The notes below the pieces were generated by a model that had not been told where the DNA came from, ran no database searches, and saw only the letters and a list, made by a program, of their open reading frames with translations. Of a stretch of DNA of 64,000 nt, positions 16,478 to 25,079 are shown in pieces. The first letter of the stretch is position 1; each line of letters starts with the position of its first letter. The position numbers were made by a program, and so were the translations under genes. This DNA is from Nocardioides immobilis (GTDB lineage: Bacteria; Actinomycetota; Actinomycetes; Propionibacteriales; Nocardioidaceae): positions 124,001 through 188,000 of the forward strand of contig NZ_QXGH01000014.1 of NCBI RefSeq assembly GCF_003515065.1, read 5' to 3'.

Positions 16478-17764
16478 TCACCCGAGCGGGACCTCCGCCC
16501 GGACCCGGGTGGGTCCGCCGTCGGGCGAGGCGACCACCAGGGTGCCGTCGACGCCGGCGAGCCGCTCCCGCAGCCCGTCGAGCCCGCGTCCGGCTGCCAC
16601 CCGGGCGCCGCCACGCCCGTCGTCGTCGACGGTCACCAGCAGCCGGCCGTCCTCGGCCGCCAACGCCACCCGCGCCCGCGTCGCCTGGCTGTGCTTCGCG
16701 ATGTTGGTCAGCGACTCGGCGACGACGAAGTACGCCGTCGTCTCTGCCGCCTCCGACAGGGCCGGTACGTCGACCGCCACGTCGACCGGGATCGCCTGGC
16801 CCGAGGCCATCTCCCGGACCGCGACCGCGAGGCCGCGGTCGACGAGGAGCGGCGGGGCGATCCCCCGCGACAGCGCGCGGAGCTCCTCGACGGTCTCCCG
16901 GGTCTGGGCGAGCGCCGCGTCGATGGTGGTCGCGGCGAGGGCGGGATCGTCGCTGAGCTGCTTGCGGGCCCGGCCGAGGTCCATGCCGAGCCGGATCAGC
17001 CGCTGCTGGGGCCCGTCGTGGATGTCGCGCTCGAGCCGGCGCAGCGACTGCGCCTCCGCACGGTGCGCCGAGTCCCGGCTCTCCTCCATCCGCACCATCC
17101 GGCCCATCAGCTCGACCCGGCTGCAGAGCAGTACCCGCGAGACCGCGGCGTGCGTGGCGGCGGCGATCCGCATCGCCACCGGCAGGGTGAGCAGCGCGAC
17201 CACGCCGATCGCGGTCTGGAGCAGTACGTCGGCCGTCCGGGTGCTGCCGAGGCCGATCAGCTCGGCCAGCGACGTGTTGTCAGGACCGCGCGGGATGAAC
17301 CGCTCCCAGAACCAGTAGCTGAGCCCTCCGAGGGTCGCCGCCCACCACGCGACCGCCACGGCGAACGCGAACGTCGCGGTGGCGAACCCGATCAGGCACC
17401 ACAGCACGTCGAGCCACGACTGGACGTCGCGCAGCGGGGTGAGCAGCGCCCGCACCCGGCGGTCGTCGGGCCGCGCCCGCAGGTACGCCGGGTGCGGCGC
17501 GTCGACGCCGAGCATCGAGCGGAGCCGGACCCGCTCGACGTGCGCGAGCCCGCGGGCGACGTACGCCGTCGCCACCAGCACCAGCAGGCCGAGGCCGGCC
17601 ACCACGATCGTGCCCACCCCGCTCGCGACGCCCGCGACCACCAGCGCGAACGACGGGATCGCCAGCACGAACGCCGTCAGTGCGTACGCGCTGTCGAGCA
17701 GCACCCGGCGAACGATAGTCCGGTCGGTTGTGGGTACCACGGGCATCAGCATCGTCTCGGTCAT
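16478..17764 (-). CDS. NarL-family sensor histidine kinase
   Basis: 428 residues with about four membrane segments in the first 200 residues, then HisKA_3 with the phosphoacceptor in LERDIHDGPQQRLIRLGMDL and an HATPase domain (NIAKHSQATRARV, VDDDGRGGARVAAGRGLDGLRERL). It phosphorylates the adjacent response regulator. The signal is unknown. Divergent from otsA, 62 bp apart, so the regulator may control either set. Confidence 0.94.
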   Translation of the reverse strand: MTETMLMPVVPTTDRTIVRRVLLDSAYALTAFVLAIPSFALVVAGVASGVGTIVVAGLGLLVLVATAYVARGLAHVERVRLRSMLGVDAPHPAYLRARPDDRRVRALLTPLRDVQSWLDVLWCLIGFATATFAFAVAVAWWAATLGGLSYWFWERFIPRGPDNTSLAELIGLGSTRTADVLLQTAIGVVALLTLPVAMRIAAATHAAVSRVLLCSRVELMGRMVRMEESRDSAHRAEAQSLRRLERDIHDGPQQRLIRLGMDLGRARKQLSDDPALAATTIDAALAQTRETVEELRALSRGIAPPLLVDRGLAVAVREMASGQAIPVDVAVDVPALSEAAETTAYFVVAESLTNIAKHSQATRARVALAAEDGRLLVTVDDDGRGGARVAAGRGLDGLRERLAGVDGTLVVASPDGGPTRVRAEVPLG

Positions 17765-17826
17765 GTCCTCAACGCTAGGAAGCCCCGCCCCGTGCCACCA
17801 TCCAGCCAGCCCGACAACCGTCCCTC

Positions 17827-19272
17827 ATGGCTAAGGTGAGTCCCGTGGCCCACGACCTCGTGATCGTCGCCAATCGACTTCCGGTCGACCGGGTCACCCT
17901 GCCTTCGGGGCGCAAGGTGTGGCGCCGGTCCCCCGGCGGACTGGTCACCGCGATCGAGCCGGTCATGCGCACCCATGGCGGCGGCGTGTGGATCGGCTGG
18001 CCCGGCGGCACCGGGCAGAAGCTGAGGCCATTCGAGGACGAGGGGCTGTCCCTCGTCCCGATGTCGATGACCCAGGACGAGATCGAGGGCCACTACGAGG
18101 GCTTCTCGAACGCGACCCTCTGGCCGCTCTACCACGACGTGGTCGCCAAGCCTGAGTTCCACCGCGAGTGGTGGGACGAGTACGTCCAGGTGAACCGCCG
18201 GTTCGCCGAGAAGGCCGCCCAGCTCGCCGCCAAGAAGGGGACGGTCTGGGTCCACGACTACCAGCTCCAGCTGGTGCCGCAGATGCTGCGCGACCTCCGG
18301 CCGGACCTCCGGATCGGCTTCTACCTGCACATCCCGTTCCCACCGGCCGAGCTCTTCCAGCAGCTCCCCTGGCGTCGGCAGATCCTCGAAGGGCTGCTCG
18401 GCGCCGACCTGGTCGGGTTCCAGCTGCCCGAGGCCGCGGCCAACTTCGTCCGGCTGGTCCGGCAGCGGGTCGGCCACAAGACCCATCGCGACCTGATCTA
18501 CCTGCCCGACGGTCGCACCGTGCGCGCCGCGGCGTTCCCGATCTCGATCGACTCCGCGGGATTCGAGGAGCTCGCCTCCTCCCCCGACGTGGTCGACCGC
18601 GCGAAGGCGCTCCGCGAGGCCCTCGGCAACCCGCGGCGGATCTTCCTCGGCATCGACCGGCTCGACTACACCAAGGGCATCTACGCCCGGCTGCGCGCGT
18701 TCAGCGAGCTGATCCGCGACGGTCACTTCGACGTCGAGGACGCGGTGTTCGTGCAGGTGGCCGTGCCGTCCCGCGAGCAGGTCGAGCACTACCGGATCCT
18801 ACGTGACGACATCGAGCGGCTGGTCGGCCGGATCAACGGCGACCTCGGCCGGATCGGCCGGCCCGCGATCAGCTACCTCCACACCTCCTACCCCCGCGAG
18901 GAGATGGCCGCGCTCTACCGCGCCGCCGACATCATGGTGGTGACTCCCTACCGCGACGGCATGAACCTCGTCGCCAAGGAGTACGTCGCCTGCCGGGTCG
19001 AGGAGGACGGCGCCCTCGTGCTGTCGGAGTTCGCGGGCGCTGCCGAGGAGCTGAAGCAGGCCTGGCTGGTGAACCCCTACGACATCAACGGCATGAAGGC
19101 GGCCCTGCTCGAGGCCTACCAGGCCGAGCCGAGGGAGCTCGCGCGTCGGATGCGTGCCATGCGCAAGACGATCAGCCAGCACGACGTGAAGGCCTGGGCG
19201 GCCAGCTTCATGACCGAGCTCGAGGACGTCAGCCACCACACCAAGCACCTCCGCCCGGCGACCAGGTCCTGA
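17827..19272 (+). CDS. otsA: Trehalose-6-phosphate synthase
   Basis: 481 residues. GT20 landmarks: [62 protein letters not shown], and [19 protein letters not shown] with a final [11 protein letters not shown]. It joins glucose from a nucleotide sugar to glucose 6-phosphate; OtsB (13924-14775) completes trehalose. A GTG at 17845 has AAGG upstream and is a serious alternative start. Confidence 0.96.
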   Translation: MAKVSPVAHDLVIVANRLPVDRVTLPSGRKVWRRSPGGLVTAIEPVMRTHGGGVWIGWPGGTGQKLRPFEDEGLSLVPMSMTQDEIEGHYEGFSNATLWPLYHDVVAKPEFHREWWDEYVQVNRRFAEKAAQLAAKKGTVWVHDYQLQLVPQMLRDLRPDLRIGFYLHIPFPPAELFQQLPWRRQILEGLLGADLVGFQLPEAAANFVRLVRQRVGHKTHRDLIYLPDGRTVRAAAFPISIDSAGFEELASSPDVVDRAKALREALGNPRRIFLGIDRLDYTKGIYARLRAFSELIRDGHFDVEDAVFVQVAVPSREQVEHYRILRDDIERLVGRINGDLGRIGRPAISYLHTSYPREEMAALYRAADIMVVTPYRDGMNLVAKEYVACRVEEDGALVLSEFAGAAEELKQAWLVNPYDINGMKAALLEAYQAEPRELARRMRAMRKTISQHDVKAWAASFMTELEDVSHHTKHLRPATRS

Positions 19273-19337
19273 CCGCGCCGCGAGCCGGTCTCCGGACGGC
19301 GGTCCCCTCCCTGCTCCACGCGGGGTAACTTTCGGCC

Positions 19338-20519
19338 ATGGATCTGATCCCGAAGCCTGATCAGGTCGTGTCCGCGGCCAGCAACGTGGCGCACAAGATG
19401 CTCTACGGCGGCCTCGCCGACCTGCGCCCGATGCCGCGCACCCTGATCGACGACGGGACCCTCCGCGAGGTCTACCACTACCGCCCGTCCGGCACGGTCA
19501 AGGAGACCGGCGACCCGGTCCTCCTCGTCACCCCGCTCGCGGCGCCCGCGATCTGCTACGACCTGCGGCGCGGGTGCTCGCTCGTCGAGCACTTCGTGAC
19601 CGGCGGGCGGCCGACGTACCTGGTGGAGTACGGCGAGGTCTCGTTCCGCAACCGCAACCTCGGCATGGAGCACTGGATCGACGAGGTCGTGCCGACGGCG
19701 ATCCGCGAGGTCTCGGCCCACGCAGGCGGCCGTCCCGTGCACGTCATCGGCTGGAGCCTGGGCGGGATCTTCTCGCTGCTGGCCGCGGCCGACAGCCCCG
19801 ACCTGCCGATCGCGTCGCTGACCGCGGTCGGCTCGCCGATCGACGTCTCGCTGGTGCCGCTGGTCGCGCCGCTGCGGCCATTGCTCAACTGGTTCAACGG
19901 CAAGGGCCCGATCACCAAGGGCTACCAGCTGCTCGGCGGGGCTCCCAAGCCGCTGGTGAAGTGGGCCTTCCAGCTCTCGTCGTTCCAGAAGATGGTGACC
20001 AAGCCACTCGCGCTGGCCAGCCACATCGACGACACCGAGTTCCTCGCCCAGATCGAGGCGGTCGACCGGTTCACCGACAACATGATCGCCTACCCCGGCC
20101 GCACGTTCGGGCAGCTCTACCACCGGTTCGCCAAGGGCAACCAGCTCGCCGCCGGCGACTTCGAGCTCGACGACCGCACGATCCGGCTGAGCGACATCAA
20201 GGTCCCGGTGCTGGTCTTCGGCGGCGCGACCGACGGCATCGCCCCGGTGGCAGCCGTCAAGGCGGTCGTGCCGCTCCTCTCGGGGTCGCCGGAGGTGCGG
20301 TTCGAGATCGTTCCGGGCGGTCACCTCGGCATGCTCACCGGCCGCGCGGCGCGTCGCACGACCTGGGTCGTGATGGACGAGTGGATCAGCGAGTGGTCGC
20401 CCGACGACGAGGATCCGGCCGACAAGCTGTCGTCCGCCAAGGCCGCCGTGGCCGCCACGATCGGCACGAACCCGAGCCGGCGCCACACCTCGTCGGCCTC
20501 CCGCGCGCTGAAGAAGTAG
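19338..20519 (+). CDS. Alpha/beta hydrolase, PhaC-like
   Basis: 393 residues. The nucleophile elbow is VIGWSLGGIFSLL (G-x-S-x-G), the acid is probably in VFGGATDGIAPV, and the histidine in VPGGHLGML. PLAAPAICYDLRRGCSLVEHF and RPTYLVEYGEVSF resemble PHB-synthase-type folds, but the nucleophile is Ser rather than the PhaC Cys. It may act on acyl thioesters or esters. It follows otsA by 65 bp. Confidence 0.75.
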   Translation: MDLIPKPDQVVSAASNVAHKMLYGGLADLRPMPRTLIDDGTLREVYHYRPSGTVKETGDPVLLVTPLAAPAICYDLRRGCSLVEHFVTGGRPTYLVEYGEVSFRNRNLGMEHWIDEVVPTAIREVSAHAGGRPVHVIGWSLGGIFSLLAAADSPDLPIASLTAVGSPIDVSLVPLVAPLRPLLNWFNGKGPITKGYQLLGGAPKPLVKWAFQLSSFQKMVTKPLALASHIDDTEFLAQIEAVDRFTDNMIAYPGRTFGQLYHRFAKGNQLAAGDFELDDRTIRLSDIKVPVLVFGGATDGIAPVAAVKAVVPLLSGSPEVRFEIVPGGHLGMLTGRAARRTTWVVMDEWISEWSPDDEDPADKLSSAKAAVAATIGTNPSRRHTSSASRALKK

Positions 20520-20541
20520 CGACGACCGCCGAGACCGGCCT

Positions 20542-20561
20542 GCTAGTCAATAGTGACTAGC
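20542..20561 (+). terminator. Hairpin after the alpha/beta hydrolase gene
   Basis: Perfect 8-bp arms gctagtca and tgactagc with loop atag, 22 bp after the stop. Unusually AT-rich for this DNA; no T run. Confidence 0.45.
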
Positions 20562-20729
20562 GAGACCGACCGCACGCCCGATCCGGGACCGGTCGTCGCA
20601 CTCATAGAGTCGGGATCACCGACGCGGGTCATCAGGACACACTGGAGGGAGCCCGCCAGGCAGGCGCTCTGCGCCGCCGGTGGTCCAGCGATTTCCCTGG
20701 TGGCCCGCGTCGGAGCTACGCACTGGCGG

Positions 20730-20756
20730 CGCGCCCCTAGGAGGGAGAGGGGCGCG
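20730..20756 (-). terminator. Hairpin terminator after the GNAT gene
   Basis: Perfect 9-bp arms cgcgcccct and aggggcgcg with a 9-base loop, 11 bp beyond the stop of the leftward GNAT gene. Confidence 0.6.
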
Positions 20757-20767
20757 TCGTTCTGCGT

Positions 20768-21052
20768 TCAGGCGAGCAGGTCCTGGTAGTCCGGGTGCTT
20801 GCCGATCCAGCCCTTGATGAACGGGCAGGTCGCGATGACCTTGAGGCCCTCGGCACGGGTCTGGTCGAGCGCGGCGCGGGCGAGCTTGCCGCCGATGCCC
20901 TGGCCCTCGAACTCGTCCTTGACCACGGTGTGGACGAAGTCGCGCACGCCGTCACCGGCGACGTACTGCGTGAAGCCGGCCAGCCGGCCATCGTCGGTGT
21001 GGATCTCGAACCGGTTGCGGTCGTCGTTCTTCGTCACCTGGGTGTCGCTCAT
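20768..21052 (-). CDS. GNAT-like N-acetyltransferase (small, YjdJ-type)
   Basis: 94 residues. [43 protein letters not shown] contains the acetyl-CoA loop (QGIGGKL), and [18 protein letters not shown] is the typical C-terminus of this short GCN5-related family. Substrate unknown. Divergent from ung, 26 bp apart. Confidence 0.88.
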   Translation of the reverse strand: MSDTQVTKNDDRNRFEIHTDDGRLAGFTQYVAGDGVRDFVHTVVKDEFEGQGIGGKLARAALDQTRAEGLKVIATCPFIKGWIGKHPDYQDLLA

Positions 21053-21078
21053 GGTCCGAGCCTAGTGAGAATGACCCC

Positions 21079-21780
21079 ATGAGCGCGCTGGGCGGACTCG
21101 TCGACAAGGGCCTGATGGCCCCGGACTGGGCGGAGGCGCTGGCCCCGGTGGACGACCGGGTCGCCGCGCTGGGCGGCTTCCTGCGGGAGGAGATCGCGGC
21201 CGGGCGGTCGTACCTGCCGGCCGGCGACCACATCTTCCGCGCGTTCCGTCGGCCGCTGGCCGACGTCCGGGTGCTGATCGTGGGGCAGGACCCCTACCCC
21301 ACGCCGGGCCACCCGATCGGCCTCTGCTTCGCCGTCGACCGCGGAGTCCAGCCGATCCCGGCCAGCCTGCGGAACATCTACCAGGAGCTGGGGATCGACG
21401 TCGGCGTGACGCCGCCGCCTCACGGCGACCTGACCGCCTGGACCGAGCAGGGGGTGATGCTGCTCAACCGGGTGCTCACCGTCCAGCCCGGCCGGCCGGC
21501 GTCACACCGGGGCAAGGGCTGGGAGCACGTCACCGCCTGCGCGATCGCAGCGCTGGTGCGGCGGGCCGATGCCGGTGCCCCGATCGCGGCGATCCTGTGG
21601 GGCAACGACGCGCAGTCGCTCAAGTCGCACCTCGGCCGGATCCCGTACGTCGAGTCGGCCCACCCGTCGCCGCTCGCGGCGTACCGGGGCTTCTTCGGGT
21701 CTCGCCCCTTCAGCCGCGTCAACCAGCTGCTCGTCGAGCGCGGCGGCGAACCGGTGGACTGGTCGCTCCCGACGGAATAA
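21079..21780 (+). CDS. ung: Uracil-DNA glycosylase (family 1)
   Basis: 233 residues. Motif [21 protein letters not shown] carries the catalytic Asp; motif B is [19 protein letters not shown]. It excises uracil from DNA to begin base excision repair. Length and motifs are standard for UNG. Confidence 0.96.
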   Translation: MSALGGLVDKGLMAPDWAEALAPVDDRVAALGGFLREEIAAGRSYLPAGDHIFRAFRRPLADVRVLIVGQDPYPTPGHPIGLCFAVDRGVQPIPASLRNIYQELGIDVGVTPPPHGDLTAWTEQGVMLLNRVLTVQPGRPASHRGKGWEHVTACAIAALVRRADAGAPIAAILWGNDAQSLKSHLGRIPYVESAHPSPLAAYRGFFGSRPFSRVNQLLVERGGEPVDWSLPTE

Positions 21781-21796
21781 AGTTGAATCATCAACT
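21781..21796. promoter_or_regulatory. Inverted repeat before the dioxygenase gene (MarR-like operator candidate)
   Basis: AGTTGA-ATCA-TCAACT, perfect 6-bp arms, directly after the ung stop and 12 bp before the next ATG. AT-rich in a GC-rich context and of MarR-operator size. No regulator gene of that family is adjacent. Confidence 0.4.
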
Positions 21797-21808
21797 ATTG
21801 AGGTGAGC

Positions 21809-22588
21809 ATGACTGCTGTTGACCGGATGCCGGCGCTCTACATCGGCCACGGTGCGCCGCCGCTGCTCGACGACCCTGTGTGGTCCGGCGAGCTGGCGGC
21901 CTGGGCGCAGGACCTGCCGCGCCCGAAGGCGATCCTCATGGTGAGCGCGCACTGGGAGTCGGCGCCGGTCTCGTTGAGCGCCAGCGGAGCCGACCTGGTC
22001 TACGACTTCGGCGGGTTCGACCCCCGGTACTACCGGATGACCTACCGCACCCCCGACGCCACCGCCCTCGGGGAGCGGATCGCGAAGCTGATGCCGGACA
22101 CCGAGTCGGTGCACCAGCACGCCTCCCGCGGCCTCGACCACGGAGCCTGGGTGCCGCTGAAGATCATGTACCCGGACGCGGACATCCCGGTGCTGCAGAT
22201 GTCGCTGCCGACCCACGACCCCGAGCGGCTGCTCAAGCTCGGCGAGCGGCTCCGGCCGCTGCGGGACGAGGGCGTGCTGATCATCGGCTCCGGGTTCCTG
22301 ACCCACGGCCTGCCGTTCCTCACCGAGTTCCGGATCGACGCCAAGGTCCCGCAGTGGTCCGCGGACTTCGACCAGTGGGCTGCCGAGGCGCTGGCGCGCG
22401 GCGATGTCGACGAGCTGTCGTCGTACCTCTCGAAGGCGCCGGGCATGCCCTACGCCCACCCCACGGTGGAGCACTACAGCCCGCTGTTCGTGACCCTCGG
22501 CGCGGCGACCGACCCGGGCACGCCCGGCACCCAGGTCATCGACGGCTACTGGATGGGCCTCTCGAAGCGCTCGCTCGAGGTCGCCTGA
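21809..22588 (+). CDS. LigB-type extradiol dioxygenase (4,5-DOPA dioxygenase-like, YgiD)
   Basis: 259 residues from ATG 21809 after GAGGTGAG. Metal ligands typical of class III extradiol enzymes: ALYIGHGAPPLL, LMVSAHWESAPV, and SRGLDHGAWVPL, with a late AHPTVEHYSPL. It would cleave a catechol ring using non-haem iron or zinc. An inverted repeat lies just upstream. Confidence 0.9.
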   Translation: MTAVDRMPALYIGHGAPPLLDDPVWSGELAAWAQDLPRPKAILMVSAHWESAPVSLSASGADLVYDFGGFDPRYYRMTYRTPDATALGERIAKLMPDTESVHQHASRGLDHGAWVPLKIMYPDADIPVLQMSLPTHDPERLLKLGERLRPLRDEGVLIIGSGFLTHGLPFLTEFRIDAKVPQWSADFDQWAAEALARGDVDELSSYLSKAPGMPYAHPTVEHYSPLFVTLGAATDPGTPGTQVIDGYWMGLSKRSLEVA

Positions 22589-22595
22589 GGCGCAG

Positions 22596-22883
22596 TCAGT
22601 GCCGCCTGCGCAGCGCGGCGTTCTCCCGGCGGAGCCGTACGACCTCGCCCTCGAGCTCGAGGACCCGGCGGATCCCGGCGAGGTTGAGCCCGTCGGCGAG
22701 CAGGTCGCGGATCCGGTGCAGCCGCTCGATGTCGGCGCGGCTGTAGAGCCGCGAGCCGCCGGGGGTGCGGGCGGGCTCGACCAGGCCCCGCCGCTCGTAG
22801 ACGCGCAGGTTCTGGATCTCCATCGAGACCAGGTCGGCCGCGACCGAGATCGCGTAGACGCCTTGCGCCCGCTCGCTGCTCAT
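22596..22883 (-). CDS. MerR-family regulator, HspR-like
   Basis: 95 residues from ATG 22883 (GGGAGG eight bases upstream; a GTG at 22892 is also in frame). MerR helix-turn-helix: YAISVAADLVSMEIQNLRVYERRGLVEPARTPGGSRLYSRADIERL, then a short coiled coil. Like HspR it lacks an effector domain. Divergent from hsp20, so it is probably its repressor. Confidence 0.85.
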   Translation of the reverse strand: MSSERAQGVYAISVAADLVSMEIQNLRVYERRGLVEPARTPGGSRLYSRADIERLHRIRDLLADGLNLAGIRRVLELEGEVVRLRRENAALRRRH

Positions 22884-22905
22884 CACCTTCACCTCCCTCG
22901 GGGGC

Positions 22906-22935
22906 TTGATTCTACTGGAATAGATAATCTATAAC
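22906..22935 (+). promoter_or_regulatory. Candidate hsp20 promoter
   Basis: TTGATT (22906-22911) and TATAAC (22930-22935) with an 18-bp spacer, in an AT-rich island between merR and hsp20. Long spacers are typical of MerR-controlled promoters. Confidence 0.55.
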
Positions 22936-22948
22936 AGTTATTACAGAT
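22927..22948. promoter_or_regulatory. Inverted repeat overlapping the hsp20 -10 (MerR operator candidate)
   Basis: atctataaca-gt-tattacagat: 8 of 10 arm positions pair. It overlaps the proposed -10 and would suit repression by the divergent MerR protein. Confidence 0.45.
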
Positions 22949-22957
22949 CTTAGGAGC

Positions 22958-22976
22958 GTCGGACGGACCGTCCGAC
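22958..22976. promoter_or_regulatory. Perfect 19-bp palindrome in the hsp20 leader
   Basis: gtcggacgg-a-ccgtccgac lies between the proposed promoter and the GAAGGAGG ribosome site of hsp20. It could be an operator or a 5'-UTR hairpin. Confidence 0.5.
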
Positions 22977-22994
22977 CCAGACGAAGGAGGAACC

Positions 22995-23438
22995 ATGTTG
23001 CTGCGAACCACCGACCCGTTCCGCGACTTCGACCGCCTGGCCGGACAGCTGCTCAGCATGGGTTCGGGGACCACCAACCGCCCGGCCGTGATGCCGATGG
23101 ACGCCTGGCGCGAGGGCGACCGGTTCGTGATCGAGTTCGACCTGCCGGGCATCAACCGCGACAGCATCGACATCGACGTCGAGCGCAACGTGCTCACGGT
23201 GAAGGCCGAGCGCGTCGCCGGCAACGGTGACTGGCAGCGGCTCGCTTCCGAGCGGATCCACGGTCAGTTCAGCCGCCAGCTCGTGCTGGGCGACAACCTC
23301 GACCTCGACCGGATCGAGGCGGGCTATGAAGGCGGAGTCCTGCGGCTCGTCGTACCCGTCGCCGAGAAGGCCAAGCCGCGCAAGGTCGAGATCGCCGGCA
23401 CGGCACCCAGGGTCGAGACCCAGGCCATCGAGGCCTGA
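22995..23438 (+). CDS. Hsp20/alpha-crystallin small heat-shock protein
   Basis: 147 residues with GAAGGAGG before the ATG. Alpha-crystallin domain from about residue 35: [39 protein letters not shown], then [35 protein letters not shown] with the end motif K-P-R-K-V-E-I. An ATP-independent holdase. Divergent from the MerR gene. Confidence 0.95.
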   Translation: MLLRTTDPFRDFDRLAGQLLSMGSGTTNRPAVMPMDAWREGDRFVIEFDLPGINRDSIDIDVERNVLTVKAERVAGNGDWQRLASERIHGQFSRQLVLGDNLDLDRIEAGYEGGVLRLVVPVAEKAKPRKVEIAGTAPRVETQAIEA

Positions 23439-23448
23439 GCGACCCCTC

Positions 23449-23494
23449 GCATCCGCTCCGGGGGGTGCGATTCCCCCGGCCCCGGAGCGGATGC
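23449..23494. terminator. Strong bidirectional hairpin between hsp20 and the ALDH gene
   Basis: Perfect 15-bp arms gcatccgctccgggg and ccccggagcggatgc between two convergent genes (stops at 23438 and 23517); the loop itself contains g and c runs that can extend pairing. Confidence 0.8.
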
Positions 23495-23516
23495 TCCACG
23501 TGCTGCTCGGGGGGCG

Positions 23517-25079
23517 TCAGCGCACGCGGAGTCGTCGCATCAGCTTCAGCGAATGAAGCATCTGCTGGACGTAGGCATCGTAGTCCTGACCGGGTCTCGC
23601 GCCCAGCACCTGCTTCTTCAGGACCGCGACGTTCTTGACGTCGGTGTACTTCAGCAGCCCCTGGTCACCGTGCCGGGCGCCGACTCCGGAGTTCTTGACG
23701 CCTCCCGACGGCGTGGCCTTCGATGCGTACGCCGTCGCCAGCGCGTCGTTGATGTTCACGTTGCCGGATTCGATCCGCTCGGCAACCGCCTCCGCACGGG
23801 CGATGTCGCCGCTCCAGACCGACGCGTTGAGGCCGTAGTCGGTGTCGTTGGCGAGCTTGATCGCCTCGTCGACGGTCCGGTAGCGGTAGAGCCCGACGAC
23901 CGGCCCGAACGTCTCCGTCCGGCCGGCCAGCATGTCCTTGGTGACGCCCTCCAGCACGGTGGGCTCGAAGAACGCCGGGCCGAGGTCCGGCCGTGCGCGC
24001 CCCCCGGTCAGCACGGTCGCGCCCTTGGCGACGGCGTCCTCGACGTGGGAGGCGACGCGGTCGCGGTGGTCGGGCGACACCAGGCTCCCGATCTCCGGTC
24101 CGAAGTCGTACGACGCACCGATGCTCAGCGTGGAAGCCCGCTCGACGAGGGCGTCGCGCAGCTCGTCGTACCGGCGCTCGGGGAGATAGATGCGCTCGAT
24201 GTGCATGCAGATCTGGCCGGTGTTGCCGAAGACACCGAAGGTGGCGCTCTCGACCCACTCGTCCGCGTTGACGTCGTCGAGCACGATCATCGGGTTCTTG
24301 CCGCCGAGCTCCAGGCAGCAGCCGATCAGGTTGCGGCCGGCGCGCTCGCCGATCACCCGGCCGGTCGCGGTGGACCCGGTGAACATGACGTAGTCGGCGT
24401 TGTCGATGAGGGTCGGGCCGACGTCCGGACCCTCACCGCACACGACCTGGAACAGCCCCTCGGGCAGGCCCGCCTCCTCGAGCAGGCTGATGCCGTAGAG
24501 CGGGCTGAGCGCGGTCTTGTTGTCGGGCTTCACGACGACCGCGTTGCCGGCGATCAGGGCCGGGATCGCGTCCGAGAGACCGGTGGCGAACGGGAAGTTC
24601 CAGGGCGCGATGATCCCGACGACGCCCTTCGGGACGTGCACCTCGGTCGACGAGGAGAGGAACGGCACCGGCCCGCCGTGCTTCTTCGGCGTGAGCAGCT
24701 TGGGCGCCCGCTTGAGGTAGTGGCTGATGATCATCGGCGGGTCGCAGGTCTCCTCGACCGCCATCCGCCGGTTCTTGCCGCTCTCGGCCTGGATCAGGTC
24801 GGTCGTGGTGAGCGCGTTGTCGAGGAGGAGCGTGTGGGCCCGCTCGAAGATCTCGAGCCGCTTCTTCAGCGGCCACTGCGCCCAGAGCCGCTGGGCGGCA
24901 CGGGCCTCGTGGAAGGCACGCTCGATGTCCTCCTCCGTCGACTGCGGGAGCTCGACGAGCACCTCGCCGGTGTAGACCTCGGTCAGCTTCCAGGTCGCGC
25001 CCGACGAGCCGGGGACCCGGGCGACCAGGCCGTCGAGGAACTCGTCGGTGAGGGTGGCGGGGCGGGTCGTCGTACTCAC
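23517..25079 (-). CDS. NAD(P)-dependent aldehyde dehydrogenase, succinate-semialdehyde type (GabD2-like)
   Basis: 520 residues from GTG 25079, which overlaps the GMC gene's stop (GTGA). ALDH motifs: GIIAPWNFPFATGLSDAIPAL, FTGSTATGRVIGE, catalytic Glu in LELGGKNPMIV, catalytic Cys in GNTGQICMHIERIYL. Length and KPDNKTALSPL resemble actinobacterial GabD2. It probably oxidises the aldehyde made by the GMC oxidoreductase coded just upstream. The substrate is not fixed by the sequence. Confidence 0.9.
   Translation of the reverse strand: MSTTTRPATLTDEFLDGLVARVPGSSGATWKLTEVYTGEVLVELPQSTEEDIERAFHEARAAQRLWAQWPLKKRLEIFERAHTLLLDNALTTTDLIQAESGKNRRMAVEETCDPPMIISHYLKRAPKLLTPKKHGGPVPFLSSSTEVHVPKGVVGIIAPWNFPFATGLSDAIPALIAGNAVVVKPDNKTALSPLYGISLLEEAGLPEGLFQVVCGEGPDVGPTLIDNADYVMFTGSTATGRVIGERAGRNLIGCCLELGGKNPMIVLDDVNADEWVESATFGVFGNTGQICMHIERIYLPERRYDELRDALVERASTLSIGASYDFGPEIGSLVSPDHRDRVASHVEDAVAKGATVLTGGRARPDLGPAFFEPTVLEGVTKDMLAGRTETFGPVVGLYRYRTVDEAIKLANDTDYGLNASVWSGDIARAEAVAERIESGNVNINDALATAYASKATPSGGVKNSGVGARHGDQGLLKYTDVKNVAVLKKQVLGARPGQDYDAYVQQMLHSLKLMRRLRVR

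Larger units (their letters stand above)
20520..20767. other. Intergenic region with two hairpins
   Basis: 248 bp between convergent genes. It holds an 8-bp stem gctagtca/tgactagc at 20542-20561 just after the hydrolase gene and a stronger hairpin at 20730-20756. I see no coding sequence with the expected codon bias between them. Confidence 0.5.

Noticed and set aside
20553..20789. 78-codon ORF in the intergenic region
   Set aside because: It runs through the terminator hairpin and into the GNAT gene on the other strand, and lacks a ribosome site and typical composition.
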